From Bin5 sp034422415 (lineage in GTDB: Bacteria > Chloroflexota > Anaerolineae > Caldilineales > Caldilineaceae): a DNA stretch of 64,000 nucleotides. Below the pieces are notes generated by a model, which was given only the letters and a program-made list of their open reading frames with translations, searched no databases and had not been told where the DNA came from. This document shows, in pieces, positions 51,152-60,880 of this stretch. The position numbers and the translations under genes are program-made. The stretch lies in assembly GCA_965202955.1 (NCBI GenBank), contig OZ241871.1, positions 248,001 through 312,000 on the forward strand, written 5' to 3'. Each line of letters starts with the position of its first letter. Positions within the stretch are counted from its first letter, which is position 1.

Positions 51152-51466
51152 ATGGCGCACGAACACGCCGAACCCGGTGTCGTTATCGACCTCAAATCCT
51201 TTGGCGAGACGCAGTCGACGGCTGTTGTCAAAGAGGAGAAGTTCGAGGCGATCAGAGTCTATCTGGATCCCGGTCGGAAGATCCCTGCGCACAAGGTGGA
51301 TGGCCCGATCACGGTACACTGTCTGAGCGGAAAATGTACCTTCTACGTCGAAGAGCAGCCGCGTGCGCTGGAGCCGGGTTGCTGGCTCTACCTGGAGGGC
51401 GGAGCAGTGCATTCCCTCGAGGCTGAGGAGAGTTGCGCGCTACTGGTGACGATTATTTTCGTATGA
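51152..51466 (+). CDS. Small cupin-domain protein
   Basis: A 104-residue single cupin barrel: KIPAHKVDGPITVHCLSGKCTF is the first motif, and GCWLYLEGGAVHSLEAEE the second, with potential metal ligands His and Glu only partly conserved. The ribosome site GGGAGGAGG is excellent. Co-transcribed with the GcvT-family gene (20-base gap). Such small cupins can bind metals or small molecules; no activity can be assigned. Confidence 0.85.
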   Translation: MAHEHAEPGVVIDLKSFGETQSTAVVKEEKFEAIRVYLDPGRKIPAHKVDGPITVHCLSGKCTFYVEEQPRALEPGCWLYLEGGAVHSLEAEESCALLVTIIFV

Positions 51467-51496
51467 CCGGTCGTTCCCGCCGCGCCGCTTCTCGAT

Positions 51497-52489
51497 CTAG
51501 AGCCGCAGCTCCTGCGTTTTGCCGCTGCGAATCGCATCGAACGCCTTCAGCACCATCGCCGTCGCCCGCGTACCGTCGCGCGGCCCGACCGGCGATTCGG
51601 TATCCTCAAGCAGACACCGGGCCCAAGCTTGCAGCTCAGCGCGCGTACCCTCCGGGTCCGTACTGAGCGCGGCCGGCAACTCCTCAACGCTCAACGAGTC
51701 GACTTCACAGCCGGACAAGAGGGCCTTGTGGCAGCGTTCGTATAGCGTGGCCGTGCGCTGTCCGTCAAGGACCTCGAAGAAAAACTTCGAAGTGTAGCGG
51801 GCATCCCCACTGTCACCGGCAATGATCGCGGCGATACTGCCGTTCTCAAACTGTACTGAAACGGCCGCGTTATCGACCAAGCCGTGTTCGGGATGCGTCA
51901 GCGCGCCGCCCGCGGCGCTGATGAGAACCGGCTCCGATTCATTGAGCCAGTAGACCAGGTCGAAAGCGTGGCAGCCGTTTGAAAGGACAGGGCCGCCTCC
52001 TCGTTCCGGCGTCAAAGGCCAGCCCTTCATCGCCGAATGCAGGCTCTGGCCGACCGTTACCAGTGGCCGCGGAACCATCTCCTTTACCCTGGCGACGAGC
52101 GGCGCGAAGCGAAACTTGAAGCCCATCATCAGCTTGACGCCCGCCTTCTCAACCGCCTCTTCAATCTCCAGACACTCCTCGATGGTGAGCGCCATCGGCT
52201 TCTCAAGGAAGATGTGTTTACCTGCCTCAGCTGCCCGGATCGCGAACGGCGTGTGCGAGTCGTGGTGCGTTGCGATCAGGACGGCGTCAACAGCGTCGTC
52301 CCGCATGACCTCTGCGACATCGGTCGTATGGTACCGTCCGCCGAATTCGTGACACGCCCCGGCGGCAGCCGCTTCGACGGCATCGACATAGCCGACGAAC
52401 CTCAGTTCCGGCACCTCTCTGGCGCTCCGCAGGTGGCTGCGCCCCATGCCTCCGCACCCGACCAGCGCCATATTGATTGTTCCCGACAT
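51497..52489 (-). CDS. Gfo/Idh/MocA-family oxidoreductase
   Basis: A 330-residue NAD(P)-dependent dehydrogenase of sugars, inositols or related compounds. The Rossmann motif is VGCGGMGRSH, the EKP motif appears as FLEKPMALTIEE, and the C-terminal beta domain has GWPLTPERGGGPVLSNGCHAFDLVYW with the likely catalytic His. It is the distal member of the minus-strand catabolic set that follows the peptide-type importer, separated from the M24 peptidase by a decayed gene. The substrate is unknown. Confidence 0.9.
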   Translation of the reverse strand: MSGTINMALVGCGGMGRSHLRSAREVPELRFVGYVDAVEAAAAGACHEFGGRYHTTDVAEVMRDDAVDAVLIATHHDSHTPFAIRAAEAGKHIFLEKPMALTIEECLEIEEAVEKAGVKLMMGFKFRFAPLVARVKEMVPRPLVTVGQSLHSAMKGWPLTPERGGGPVLSNGCHAFDLVYWLNESEPVLISAAGGALTHPEHGLVDNAAVSVQFENGSIAAIIAGDSGDARYTSKFFFEVLDGQRTATLYERCHKALLSGCEVDSLSVEELPAALSTDPEGTRAELQAWARCLLEDTESPVGPRDGTRATAMVLKAFDAIRSGKTQELRL

Positions 52490-52644
52490 CGGGCGACTCC
52501 TCTCTATTGGTTAGCTGTCTGTCTGGGTCAAGACCGACTGCAGGATCTGCGGTCCGGCGACTCGACAGACCCCGACAAGCCTCTCACCCAACGGCCAGCT
52601 GACTCCGGCGGAAAACCGAGCGAAAGATTTGGGTGACTTCGGGG

Positions 52645-52989
52645 TTACCGGAGACGAAATGTTGAGCCGGCTATGTAGCGGGTGCCGCCGAAGCCGTTGC
52701 CGTCGTCCTTCGTGAAGTAGTAGGCGGTGAAAACGCGCCCCGGCTCGACCTCGGTCGCAACCGGGTAGCCCAAATCGGTGATCGGCCCGTCATCGCGCAG
52801 AATCTGCTCGTCGCTCCAGATAGCGCCGTCATCCTCGCTCACGATCAGGCCGATCCCGCGCGGGATCTTGCGGCGGGCAAAGAGAACGAGCGTCCGCCCG
52901 TCAGCCAGTTTCATCGGCCAGGGCGAGCGATAGTGCTTGCCGGCAGCCGCCTGAAGACTGCCGGTATCACGCCTGCGCGCCGGCATCAA
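52645..52989 (-). pseudogene. C-terminal remnant of a sialidase/BNR-repeat-like protein
   Basis: About 90 residues (SPWPMKLADGRTLVLFARR to YIAGSTFRLR) resemble the end of exo-alpha-sialidase-like proteins: a BNR-type GLIVSEDDGAIWSDEQIL, then ATEVEPGRVFTAYYF and GGTRYIAGS. A full protein would need roughly 250 more residues upstream, but the next 60 bases hold no matching frame and the M24 peptidase gene begins to end there. This is therefore most likely a truncated relic rather than a functional gene. Confidence 0.6.
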
Positions 52990-53053
52990 CTCTCCCTGAC
53001 ACGCCTATCCATCCCCTGTTCTGCGGTTCAAAATGGAGGAACCCTGCCAGCCG

Positions 53054-54307
53054 CTAGCCCAGCGCTGACGGTTGCAATGGCTGGCTGCGGTCCTGCGGTA
53101 CAAGCGGACGGCTGCCCTCTGCCGTAACAACGAAGGACTGTTCAATATGCAACGATGCGATGCCCGCAAGTGAGACCATCGCCTCGAGGTTGAGCACCAT
53201 GTTCGGTTCCAGCGCCAAGTCAGACGGAACATCAACGCAGCCGTCCTTGATGCGCAGTCCGTTGTCGGCAACCAGAATGGGATAGTCACGCACCTCCAAC
53301 CCCACCCCGTGCCCATGCGGGAAGGTGATGGTGATGCCGTTGTCGTTGAGCGTCTGCAGCATAGCGGCCTGGGCGGCCGAAGCCTTCGCACCCGGCCGCA
53401 GTGCCTCGATTCCCGCAGCCATACACGCGCGCAGCGCCGCATGGCGCGCCTCGAAGTGCGCTTCAGGCTCACGCATCGCGAGCGTCGTGCCGGTATCGGA
53501 AAAGTAGTGCTGGTAGATGCAGCCCCAGTCGACGTAGAGCAGGTCATCTTCTGCCAACTCGTAGTTGGTCTCAGTCGACATGCCCAGGCCGCGCACGCCG
53601 AAGGCAAAATGATCGAAATCGGCGCCCAACTCGCCGGCCCGCGCGCGGTAATGCCGAACCAGTTCGGAGATCGGCGTGCCCGGCCGCGCCATGTTGAGAC
53701 ACTCCATGCCAACCTCTTCGTTGATCTCGGCCGAACGGGTCAACCGACGGACCTCCTCCTCACTCTTGACCATGCGGATAAGGCGGATGAGATTGGTGCA
53801 GTTTTGGAACGACGCTTGCGGCAGCGCACGCGTGATCTGGTCGCGCGTCGCCGCGGGCAGCTCTTCCGCATCCAGGCCGATGCGTCCGGATGTCAACCCG
53901 CGCTGATTGAGGATGCTCAACAGCGCGTCGGTCGGCGTGGCGTTGCTCTGCGGGGCATTCAGCAGGTCGGCGAAACGTTGTATCTCGACTGGAAGTTCGG
54001 GCGGCGGTAGCGAGTGATCGAGGCCGGTGTCGCCGAATATATGCACGTCCTGCACCCACAGTTCCGCCGCGTTCACCGCAAACGGCGGACCGAGCACCAG
54101 CGCAGGTTCCCCATCCAGCGGAAACACCGCATAGGCCTGCCCCAGGTCGCTGGAAGCGCCCGGAACCATCATGTACTCCTTGAAGATCGGATCGAGCCAG
54201 CAAAAGTAGTCGGTAAAGTAGGTGATGTTGACCGGTGAAGTCGCGACCAGGGCGTCCAGGCCGTGCTCCCGCATGTAATCGATGGCGCGTGATCTGTTGA
54301 ACAACAT
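53054..54307 (-). CDS. M24-family Xaa-Pro-type metallopeptidase
   Basis: A 417-residue pita-bread-fold enzyme. The N-terminal creatinase/prolidase domain starts SRAIDYMREHGLDALVATSPVNITY. Metal ligands are visible in the catalytic domain: Asp in YVDWGC and FSDTGTT, His in HGHGVGLEVRD, Glu in LNLEAMV and in HIEQSF. The family splits peptides with proline at position 2, and relatives hydrolyse creatine or related compounds. It lies 90 bases downstream of the TIM-barrel gene in the importer-linked set, consistent with breakdown of an imported peptide or amide. Confidence 0.9.
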   Translation of the reverse strand: MLFNRSRAIDYMREHGLDALVATSPVNITYFTDYFCWLDPIFKEYMMVPGASSDLGQAYAVFPLDGEPALVLGPPFAVNAAELWVQDVHIFGDTGLDHSLPPPELPVEIQRFADLLNAPQSNATPTDALLSILNQRGLTSGRIGLDAEELPAATRDQITRALPQASFQNCTNLIRLIRMVKSEEEVRRLTRSAEINEEVGMECLNMARPGTPISELVRHYRARAGELGADFDHFAFGVRGLGMSTETNYELAEDDLLYVDWGCIYQHYFSDTGTTLAMREPEAHFEARHAALRACMAAGIEALRPGAKASAAQAAMLQTLNDNGITITFPHGHGVGLEVRDYPILVADNGLRIKDGCVDVPSDLALEPNMVLNLEAMVSLAGIASLHIEQSFVVTAEGSRPLVPQDRSQPLQPSALG

Positions 54308-54397
54308 GGCCTACCCTCTCCTCTCATCTGTCGCACAAGAAAACCTGCACTGCTTCCCCCCGGCCGCAGGAGGCAGGTCCAGACTCCGATGCGGCGA

Positions 54398-55285
54398 TCA
54401 TCCCATCCCAATCTCCCGCAAGTAAGCGCGGGTCCGCTTCGCAATCGGCAACGGTTTGTCGAACGGCGCCGGATACATATCCTGTTCGACGATGGCGAAG
54501 CCGTCGAAGTCAACTTCACGCAGCACGTCGCGCAGGGCCAGGTAGTCGACGAGCCCCTTCGACGGTTCGCAGAAGATGCCCATCTGCACTGCCCTGGCAA
54601 ACGGAATCTCCTCAGTCTCGACAATATCCCGGATTTCAGGATCTACGCTTTTGAAATGGAGATACGGTATGCGCGCATGATGACGCCGAATGAAGTCGAC
54701 CGCGTCAATGCCGCGGTAGGCAAAGTGGCCGACGTCGAGGCCCAGCGAGACCCGTTCGGGATCGGTCTGCTCCAGCAGCGTCTCGAGCTGGTCCTCATAC
54801 GCTACGTGCGTGTCAGGACTGGAATGAAACGCCAGCTTGAGCCCAAACTGCTCGATCACGATGTCCGCCACCCTGTGCGTCGTGTCGATCAACCGCCCCC
54901 ACGCCTCCTCGTCGAGCCGCTCCGGGGCCAGGCGCTCGCCCGTAAACCAGTCGGTGTGAAGCTCGTCGATCAGCACCATGAACTCCCCGCCCAACGCCGC
55001 TACCAGCTCGCCTCCGCCAACCACCTGCCTTTCAACCTCCGGCCAGGCCGACGGCTCCTCCAGGTTGGCAAGCGTAAAGGTACCCGAGACCTTTATCCCT
55101 CGATTTCCCAGCTCGGACCGCAGCGTGTCGACATCGGGCGGCAGATAGCCAAATGGGCCCAGCTCAATCCATTGGTAGCCGGCTTCGACCACTTCGTCCA
55201 GAAAGCGGCGCCAGGGAATCTGCTTGGGATCGTCGGCAAACCAGACGCCCCACGAGTCGGGACCGGTCCCAATCTTTACATTCAT
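54398..55285 (-). CDS. Sugar phosphate isomerase/epimerase-like TIM-barrel protein
   Basis: A 295-residue xylose-isomerase-like (AP endonuclease 2 family) barrel. It begins NVKIGTGPDSWGVWF. Likely metal ligands are the Glu of YQWIELGPFGYL, Asp/His in GLDVGHFAYRG, HLKSVDPE and the final Glu of FAIVEQDMY. The pattern resembles inosose dehydratase (IolE)-like proteins. It starts 6 bases after the aldolase gene stop, so it is co-translated with it and probably acts in the same pathway. Confidence 0.87.
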   Translation of the reverse strand: MNVKIGTGPDSWGVWFADDPKQIPWRRFLDEVVEAGYQWIELGPFGYLPPDVDTLRSELGNRGIKVSGTFTLANLEEPSAWPEVERQVVGGGELVAALGGEFMVLIDELHTDWFTGERLAPERLDEEAWGRLIDTTHRVADIVIEQFGLKLAFHSSPDTHVAYEDQLETLLEQTDPERVSLGLDVGHFAYRGIDAVDFIRRHHARIPYLHFKSVDPEIRDIVETEEIPFARAVQMGIFCEPSKGLVDYLALRDVLREVDFDGFAIVEQDMYPAPFDKPLPIAKRTRAYLREIGMG

Positions 55286-55291
55286 TTTGCC

Positions 55292-56095
55292 TCACTCCTT
55301 TGCCTGATTGGCTGACCCGCCGGCGTCAATGCGAGCGCGCAGATCGCCGATAATCATCTGAGCTGAACGCATCAGCAGCCACCAGTCGACGCCAACCTGC
55401 AGCCACTGCATCCCTTTATCCAGCCATTCAGCCATCTTCTCGGGCTCGTCGGCCAGCCCAATACCGACGAATACACCCGCCTGCCGCGACTTGGCGATCA
55501 CCGTCTCGATTGCGGCGGCTACGTCAGGATGATGCGGCTGCCCCATGAGCCCCATCGAACCCGACAGATCATTGCCGCCAATGACGACAGCGTTCAGGCC
55601 CGGCACGGCCAGGATCTCGTCGAGGTTGTTGACAGCCTCGATCTGCTCAATCTGCACGATCACGATGATTGCTTCATTCGCCCGCCGGCTGTAACTCTCG
55701 TCCGCACTGAGTCCGTGGTCGATCGGCCGGCGCGGCCCGAAACCGCGCATCCCCTCAGGCGGGTAGCGGCATGCGGCCACCGCGCGGCGCACGTCGTCAG
55801 CGGTGCGGACCATCGGCACGATGACACCATCGGCGCCGATGTCGAGGACCGTCTTGATCGTCGCCGCGTTGTTCTCGGGGACGCGCACCAACGCCGTGGT
55901 TTCGCTGCCCTTGGTGGCCATGATATGCGCCTGCACCGTTTCCAGCGAATAGGCATTGTGCTCCATGTCGATCCAGGCAAAGTCGAGCAGGCCGCTCAAC
56001 GCTTCGGTGACGGTCGCGTCGGCGAAGGAGATGCCGCTGCCGAGACAGACTTCGCCGCGGCGCAACTTGGATGTGAAATAGGATGCGTTTTTCAT
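55292..56095 (-). CDS. HpcH/HpaI-family class II aldolase
   Basis: A 267-residue metal-dependent pyruvate aldolase. FAWIDMEHNAYSLETVQ, LVRVPENNAATIKTVLDIGADGVIVPMV (metal and pyruvate site) and YPPEGMRGFGPRRP match 2-keto-3-deoxy-sugar-acid aldolases and 4-hydroxy-2-oxo-acid aldolases. A Glu in VQIEQIEAVNN is the expected metal ligand. Followed at once by the isomerase/epimerase gene. Together with the importer upstream, it suggests catabolism of a sugar acid or aromatic-derived keto acid. Confidence 0.88.
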   Translation of the reverse strand: MKNASYFTSKLRRGEVCLGSGISFADATVTEALSGLLDFAWIDMEHNAYSLETVQAHIMATKGSETTALVRVPENNAATIKTVLDIGADGVIVPMVRTADDVRRAVAACRYPPEGMRGFGPRRPIDHGLSADESYSRRANEAIIVIVQIEQIEAVNNLDEILAVPGLNAVVIGGNDLSGSMGLMGQPHHPDVAAAIETVIAKSRQAGVFVGIGLADEPEKMAEWLDKGMQWLQVGVDWWLLMRSAQMIIGDLRARIDAGGSANQAKE

Positions 56096-56301
56096 GGACT
56101 ATCTCTCTTTGAAAGTCGGATGGGGTATACAGATTGTATCACATGTGGACCAGCGTCGCGGGGAATGAAATTCGCTAAGCCGGCTGGCAGTCGAAGAGAT
56201 AGAGGAAGGTCCCCGTCTCTTGCCCCGCGGGACCACGCAGCGAACCGGACCACCGCACTGGCTGAAGCAGCAGCTGAAGCGGTTCAAGTCTTGGCCAAAA
56301 C

Positions 56302-57393
56302 TTACGCGGTAGCGCTCTGAGACGGTCGGCTTTCGTTCGCGACACCGCCTGCGACTCCTTCCAAAGTCAACTCGCTCGCTCGATGACAGCTGACATAGTG
56401 GCCCCTCTCCATCTCCTCCAGTTCAGGCGTTTCGATGCGACAGATGTCGACGGCGTATCGACAGCGGGGGTGAAAGTAGCAGCCGCTTGGAGGATTGGCC
56501 GGGTCTGCCACGTCTCCTTCCAGAACGACACGCTGGCTGCGCAGGCGGGGATCGGGCTTGGGCACGGCAGAGAGCAGCGCTTCCGTATACGGGTGCTGCG
56601 GCGCATTGAACAGATCCTCAGAGGAGGCCATCTCCACGATCTGGCCGACGTACATCACGGCAACACGGTGGCTGAAGTGCTTCACTACGCTCAGGTCGTG
56701 GGCAACAAAGAGATACGTGAGCCCGAACTTTTCCTGCAACTCAAGCATCAGATTCAATATCTGGGCCTGCACCGAAACGTCCAGCGCCGACACGGGCTCG
56801 TCGGCGACGACGAGGCGCGGGTTCAAGGCGAGGGCGCGCGCGATGCCGATCCGCTGGCGTTGTCCGCCGCTGAAAGCATGGGGAAATCGCTGCAGGTACT
56901 CTGGCGGCAACCCCACCAGGCCGAGCAGCTCCTCGACACGCTCGATGCGTTGCTGGCGTTCGCGCATGCCGTTTACGAGCAGTGGTTCGCCGATGATGTC
57001 GAACAAAGTCATGCGCGGGTTCAGAGACGAGACCGGATCCTGAAAGATCATCTGCATCTGGCTGCGCAAAGGCCGCAGCTCGCGTTTGGAGAGGTTGGAA
57101 ACATCGATGATTGTGTCGTCGTCTGTGCGAAAAAGGATCTCCCCAGAGGTCGGCTTGATCGCTCTCAAGACGCAGCGCGCGGTCGTCGTTTTGCCGCACC
57201 CGCTCTCCCCCACCAGGCTCAACGCCTCCCCCTGTTGAACGTGAAAGGAGACGCCGTCCACGGCCCGGACCTGTCCAACATTGCGCCGCAGCAGTCCCTT
57301 TCGGATGGGAAAGGTCTTGCGCAGGTTTCTCACTTGCAACAGCGGCTGTGGTGCGCCGTCGGTCACCGCCGTATCCTCCTCATTCGTGCTCAT
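56302..57393 (-). CDS. Dipeptide/oligopeptide ABC importer ATPase (OppF/DppF type)
   Basis: A 363-residue ATPase: LLQVRNLRKTFPIRKG at the N-terminus, Walker A GESGCGKT, signature SGGQRQRIG, Walker B LVVADEPVSALD and switch VAHDLSVV. The C-terminal oligopeptide/dipeptide segment (PPSGCYFHPRCRYAVDIC) contains the cysteines that bind an Fe-S cluster in some members. Its start overlaps the end of the OppD-type gene by 14 bases. It energises import with the D-subunit and the two permeases. Confidence 0.93.
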   Translation of the reverse strand: MSTNEEDTAVTDGAPQPLLQVRNLRKTFPIRKGLLRRNVGQVRAVDGVSFHVQQGEALSLVGESGCGKTTTARCVLRAIKPTSGEILFRTDDDTIIDVSNLSKRELRPLRSQMQMIFQDPVSSLNPRMTLFDIIGEPLLVNGMRERQQRIERVEELLGLVGLPPEYLQRFPHAFSGGQRQRIGIARALALNPRLVVADEPVSALDVSVQAQILNLMLELQEKFGLTYLFVAHDLSVVKHFSHRVAVMYVGQIVEMASSEDLFNAPQHPYTEALLSAVPKPDPRLRSQRVVLEGDVADPANPPSGCYFHPRCRYAVDICRIETPELEEMERGHYVSCHRASELTLEGVAGGVANESRPSQSATA

Positions 57394-58399
57394 AGAGAAA
57401 GCAGCTGACCTCTTGCCGCTCGCCTACCGGCAGCAGGGTTGGCACGCGCGCCTCGCACGTTCCAACGATGTTCTGGGTGCAGCGCGGGTGGAAGGGGCAC
57501 CCCGTTGGCCGGTTGTAAGGATGGGGCACCGAACCGGTGATCGTCGGCAAATTCACGCGCGGCCTGGAATGAATGCTCGGGATCGACTGCAATAGCGACT
57601 GCGTATAAGGGTGTTTTGGTGCATGAAAGATCTCATCCACGGGCCCTTTCTCGGCGGTCTGGCCCAGGTACATGACGACCACGTCGTCAGCCATTTCGGC
57701 AATCACGCCAAGATTGTGCGTGATGAGGATGATTGCCATGCCGCGCTCTTCCTGCAAAGAACGCAGCAGGTCCAGGATCTGCCCCTGGGTGGTCACGTCT
57801 AGGGCGGTGGTAGGCTCGTCGGCGATCAGGAGCCGCGGGTCACAGGAGAGGGCGATGGCGATCATGGCCCGCTGGCGCAGACCGCCGCTCAGCTGAAACG
57901 AGTACTCTTCCAGCCGGCCGACCGGCCGCGGGATGCCGACCTGGTGAAGCAAATCGGCGGCGAACTCACGCGCTTCGCGCCGCGTCATCTGTTTATGCAG
58001 CAGGATGGCTTCGATGAGTTGATTGCCGATCGTATGCACGGGGCTGAGAGAGGTCATCGGCTCCTGGAAAATGAGGGCGATTTCATCTCCCCTGATATCG
58101 AGCATTTCGGGGCCATTGGGCTCCAGTTGGGTCAGGTCGACGTGGTCGGTCCGGTTGTCGGGGCCGTTTCGATAGAGGAGAATTTGGCCATCGACAATAC
58201 GTCCTGGCCGTTCGACGATGCGCAGGATTGAACGCACGGTCACACTTTTGCCACAACCGCTCTCACCTACAATGCCCAGCGTCTTGCCGGGTTCGACATC
58301 GAAGCTGGCATCTTCGACGGCCTTGACGATGCCCTCGTCCATATAGAAGTAGGTTTTGAGATTACGAACTGACAGAATCAGAGGCTTTTCGTTTTCCAT
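57380..58399 (-). CDS. Dipeptide/oligopeptide ABC importer ATPase (OppD/DppD type)
   Basis: A 339-residue ATPase with LSVRNLKTYFYMDEGIVKAV, Walker A GESGCGKS, signature LSGGLRQRAM, Walker B LLIADEPTTALD and switch ITHNLGVI. The C-terminus has the oligopeptide motif RPTGCPFHPRC with four Cys. Follows the OppC-type permease gene by 9 bases. Forms a heterodimer with the F-type ATPase. Confidence 0.93.
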   Translation of the reverse strand: MENEKPLILSVRNLKTYFYMDEGIVKAVEDASFDVEPGKTLGIVGESGCGKSVTVRSILRIVERPGRIVDGQILLYRNGPDNRTDHVDLTQLEPNGPEMLDIRGDEIALIFQEPMTSLSPVHTIGNQLIEAILLHKQMTRREAREFAADLLHQVGIPRPVGRLEEYSFQLSGGLRQRAMIAIALSCDPRLLIADEPTTALDVTTQGQILDLLRSLQEERGMAIILITHNLGVIAEMADDVVVMYLGQTAEKGPVDEIFHAPKHPYTQSLLQSIPSIHSRPRVNLPTITGSVPHPYNRPTGCPFHPRCTQNIVGTCEARVPTLLPVGERQEVSCFLYEHE

Positions 58400-58408
58400 G
58401 CCAGACTT

Positions 58409-59545
58409 TTACGCGCTGTAAGGATCGGCGGCATCTCGCAGACCATCGCCAACGAAGTTGAAGGCCAGGATCACCGTGATGACGGGGACCGCGGGTATCA
58501 ACAGCCAGGGGGACAGTGCAACACTTTGCAGGCTCTGCGCGTCCTGCAAGAGGACGCCCCAGCTGATGGCGGGCGGGCGGATGCCGAGGCCCAGAAAGCT
58601 CAACGAGGTCTCACTGATGATCATTACCGGCAATGCCAGCGTTGTGGCGGCGATAATGTGACTCATGAAGGATGGGACCAGATGTCGAAAAATAATGCGC
58701 CACTGGCTGCAACCCGCAAGCTCCGCCGCCATCACGAAATCCTCCTCGCGCAACGCCAGGAACCTGCCGCGCACCACCCTGGCCAGCTCGGTCCAGCCGA
58801 TCAGCGATATGATGATGGTGATGGCAAAGTAGACCTGCAGGACCGTCCAGTTTCTCGGCAGACCGGCCGCAAGCCCCATCCACAGTGGAATCGTCGGGAT
58901 CGAACGCAGGATCTCGATCAGCCGTTGGATTATCGTATCGACCGCGCCCCCGTAAAGTCCCGAAAGCCCGCCGAAAAGCACGCCCAGGAAGAGGCTGAGG
59001 GCAACGCTTACCAGGCCAATCGTCAGCGATACCCTGGTACCGGCCATCAGCCTTGACCACAGATCGCGCCCCAGCGTATCGGTGCCAAGAAGAAAAATCG
59101 TATCTTCAGCCCGGCCCTCTGCAACTCCGATCAGGTGGCGGTCGGCGGGAATGAACCCCAGAAACTCGTACTTGTACCCGCGCGCGAAGAAGCGCAGCGG
59201 GATCTTCTGGTTTGGGTCAGTCTGGAAAACGCGCTTGAATGTATTAGGGTCCCGCGCCCCTTTCACGGCGAGGACGTGCGGTCGGAACGCCCCTCCATCC
59301 AACCATCGGATCGGCTGCGGCGGCATCTGGGAGAAATTTGCCTCCGTCACCTCCGGGTCCGAGTAGGAGATAAAATCGGCGCCGATCACCACCAGGTAAA
59401 AGAGGACAATGGCGACCGCACCGATCATCGCCAGGCGGTGCTTGCGGAAGCGCCACCACATCAGCTGCCACTGGCTGGCAACAAAGATGCGGTCCCCCTG
59501 TTCCGGCGCGATAACGGCCTCAACCGGCAGAATCCGTTCCGTCAT
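58409..59545 (-). CDS. Dipeptide/oligopeptide ABC importer permease (OppC type)
   Basis: A 378-residue permease. A cytoplasmic head FVASQWQLMWWRFRKHRLA leads into the first helix, then a long outer loop (about 60-140, longer than in OppC of E. coli). Five further helices follow. The signature GTDTLGRDLWSRLMAGTRVSL and the EAA-like loop ELAGCSQWRIIFRHLVPS are present. It overlaps the OppB-type gene by 4 bases. Confidence 0.92.
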   Translation of the reverse strand: MTERILPVEAVIAPEQGDRIFVASQWQLMWWRFRKHRLAMIGAVAIVLFYLVVIGADFISYSDPEVTEANFSQMPPQPIRWLDGGAFRPHVLAVKGARDPNTFKRVFQTDPNQKIPLRFFARGYKYEFLGFIPADRHLIGVAEGRAEDTIFLLGTDTLGRDLWSRLMAGTRVSLTIGLVSVALSLFLGVLFGGLSGLYGGAVDTIIQRLIEILRSIPTIPLWMGLAAGLPRNWTVLQVYFAITIIISLIGWTELARVVRGRFLALREEDFVMAAELAGCSQWRIIFRHLVPSFMSHIIAATTLALPVMIISETSLSFLGLGIRPPAISWGVLLQDAQSLQSVALSPWLLIPAVPVITVILAFNFVGDGLRDAADPYSA

Positions 59546-60534
59546 CGCCCACCCTCCAGCCGTATGCGGGGATCGATCAGCAGCAGCACCATGTCTGAAA
59601 TGAAGGTGCCGACGACGGTCATCACGCCGATTAGCAGGACAATCGTCCCGGCCAGAAACATGTCCTGCGACTGCAATGAGCGCAACAGCACCGGCCCCAT
59701 CGTCGGCAGGCTGAGGACTACGGAAACGATGATGCTGCCGGAAACGATGTGGGGAAAAAGATAGCCGAGAGTGCTGGCAAAGGGATTGAGGGCCACCCGT
59801 ACCGGGTATTTCAGAATGACCCGGCGTTCCGGAAGTCCCCTGGCCCGCGCCGTCACGACATAGGGTCTGCGGACCTCGTCGAGGAGGTTGGCGCGCATGA
59901 CACGAATCAGTTGGGCTGTGGCGGAAAGGGCGAGGATGAGGGCGGGAACCGGGAGATGTTTAAGAAGATCCCAGACCTTAGCCATGCTCCAGGGCGCCAG
60001 CTTGAACTCTGAAGAGAACAACCCCCCCACGTTCGCGCCGAACAGCGAGAAGGCAAGATACAGGACCACCAGCGCCAGCAGAAAGCTGGGCGTTGCCAGG
60101 CCAAAGAACCCCACAAAGGTGAAGATGTAGTCACCGAAGGAATACTGTCGTACCGCCGAATAGATGCCGATCGGCAGCGCGACCGCCCAGGTGAACAGGA
60201 GGGCAACGACCGAAACGACGATGGTCAGAGCCAGCCGGTCGCCGATCACCTCCAGTACGGGACGACGCCACTCCATCGACATGCCAAAATTGCCTTGTAA
60301 AATCAGCCCCACCCACTTGGCGTACTGCACATATACAGGCTGGTCGAGGCCGTATTGGATGCGTAAGTTCTCGGCCTCCTGTTTGGAGACGAGCGTGCCC
60401 GTTTCGCGCTGCAAAGCGATGTAGGCGTCAACGTAGTCCCCCGCCGGCAGTTGAATGATGAAGAAGGAGAGCACACTGACCGCCCATACGGTCAGAATCG
60501 CCAGCAGGAGTCGCTGTGCCAGGTAGGCCAACAT
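59542..60534 (-). CDS. Dipeptide/oligopeptide ABC importer permease (OppB type)
   Basis: A 330-residue permease with six predicted helices: AQRLLLAILTVWAVSVLSFF at the N-terminus, the typical periplasmic QYGLDQPVYVQYAKWVG and the cytoplasmic EAA-loop TARARGLPERRVILKYPV. The ribosome site AGGCGAG precedes it. A 545-base gap with a 17-bp perfect hairpin separates it from the binding-protein gene. Confidence 0.92.
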   Translation of the reverse strand: MLAYLAQRLLLAILTVWAVSVLSFFIIQLPAGDYVDAYIALQRETGTLVSKQEAENLRIQYGLDQPVYVQYAKWVGLILQGNFGMSMEWRRPVLEVIGDRLALTIVVSVVALLFTWAVALPIGIYSAVRQYSFGDYIFTFVGFFGLATPSFLLALVVLYLAFSLFGANVGGLFSSEFKLAPWSMAKVWDLLKHLPVPALILALSATAQLIRVMRANLLDEVRRPYVVTARARGLPERRVILKYPVRVALNPFASTLGYLFPHIVSGSIIVSVVLSLPTMGPVLLRSLQSQDMFLAGTIVLLIGVMTVVGTFISDMVLLLIDPRIRLEGGR

Positions 60535-60880
60535 CCGTTACACTCTCGCCTGTCTCAGGCCGCGTGCCGGCACAGAGAGTTCAGAATTTCTCAGCGCCAG
60601 GCTAGGGCTGTCCGCCAAGGAGGGGGGCGCGCTGTCGAGAGAATGGAGGGACCTGCGCCCTGGCTGCTCACAACATGGCGCGAGGATGGTCTGTGAATAG
60701 AGGAAGAATGAATTCGGATCAACCACGATGAACGCTTTGACCTTGCTGAGGTACGGCGGCGGTGAACCTGCTATTGGTCTTCGTCATGGTCGCGTTGTCC
60801 GCAGCAAATAGTAGCATTCCGACTGTTGCCGCGCAACCAGAGGGAATTCGGCTCGATATCGGGTCTTTGCAAACAGGCTG

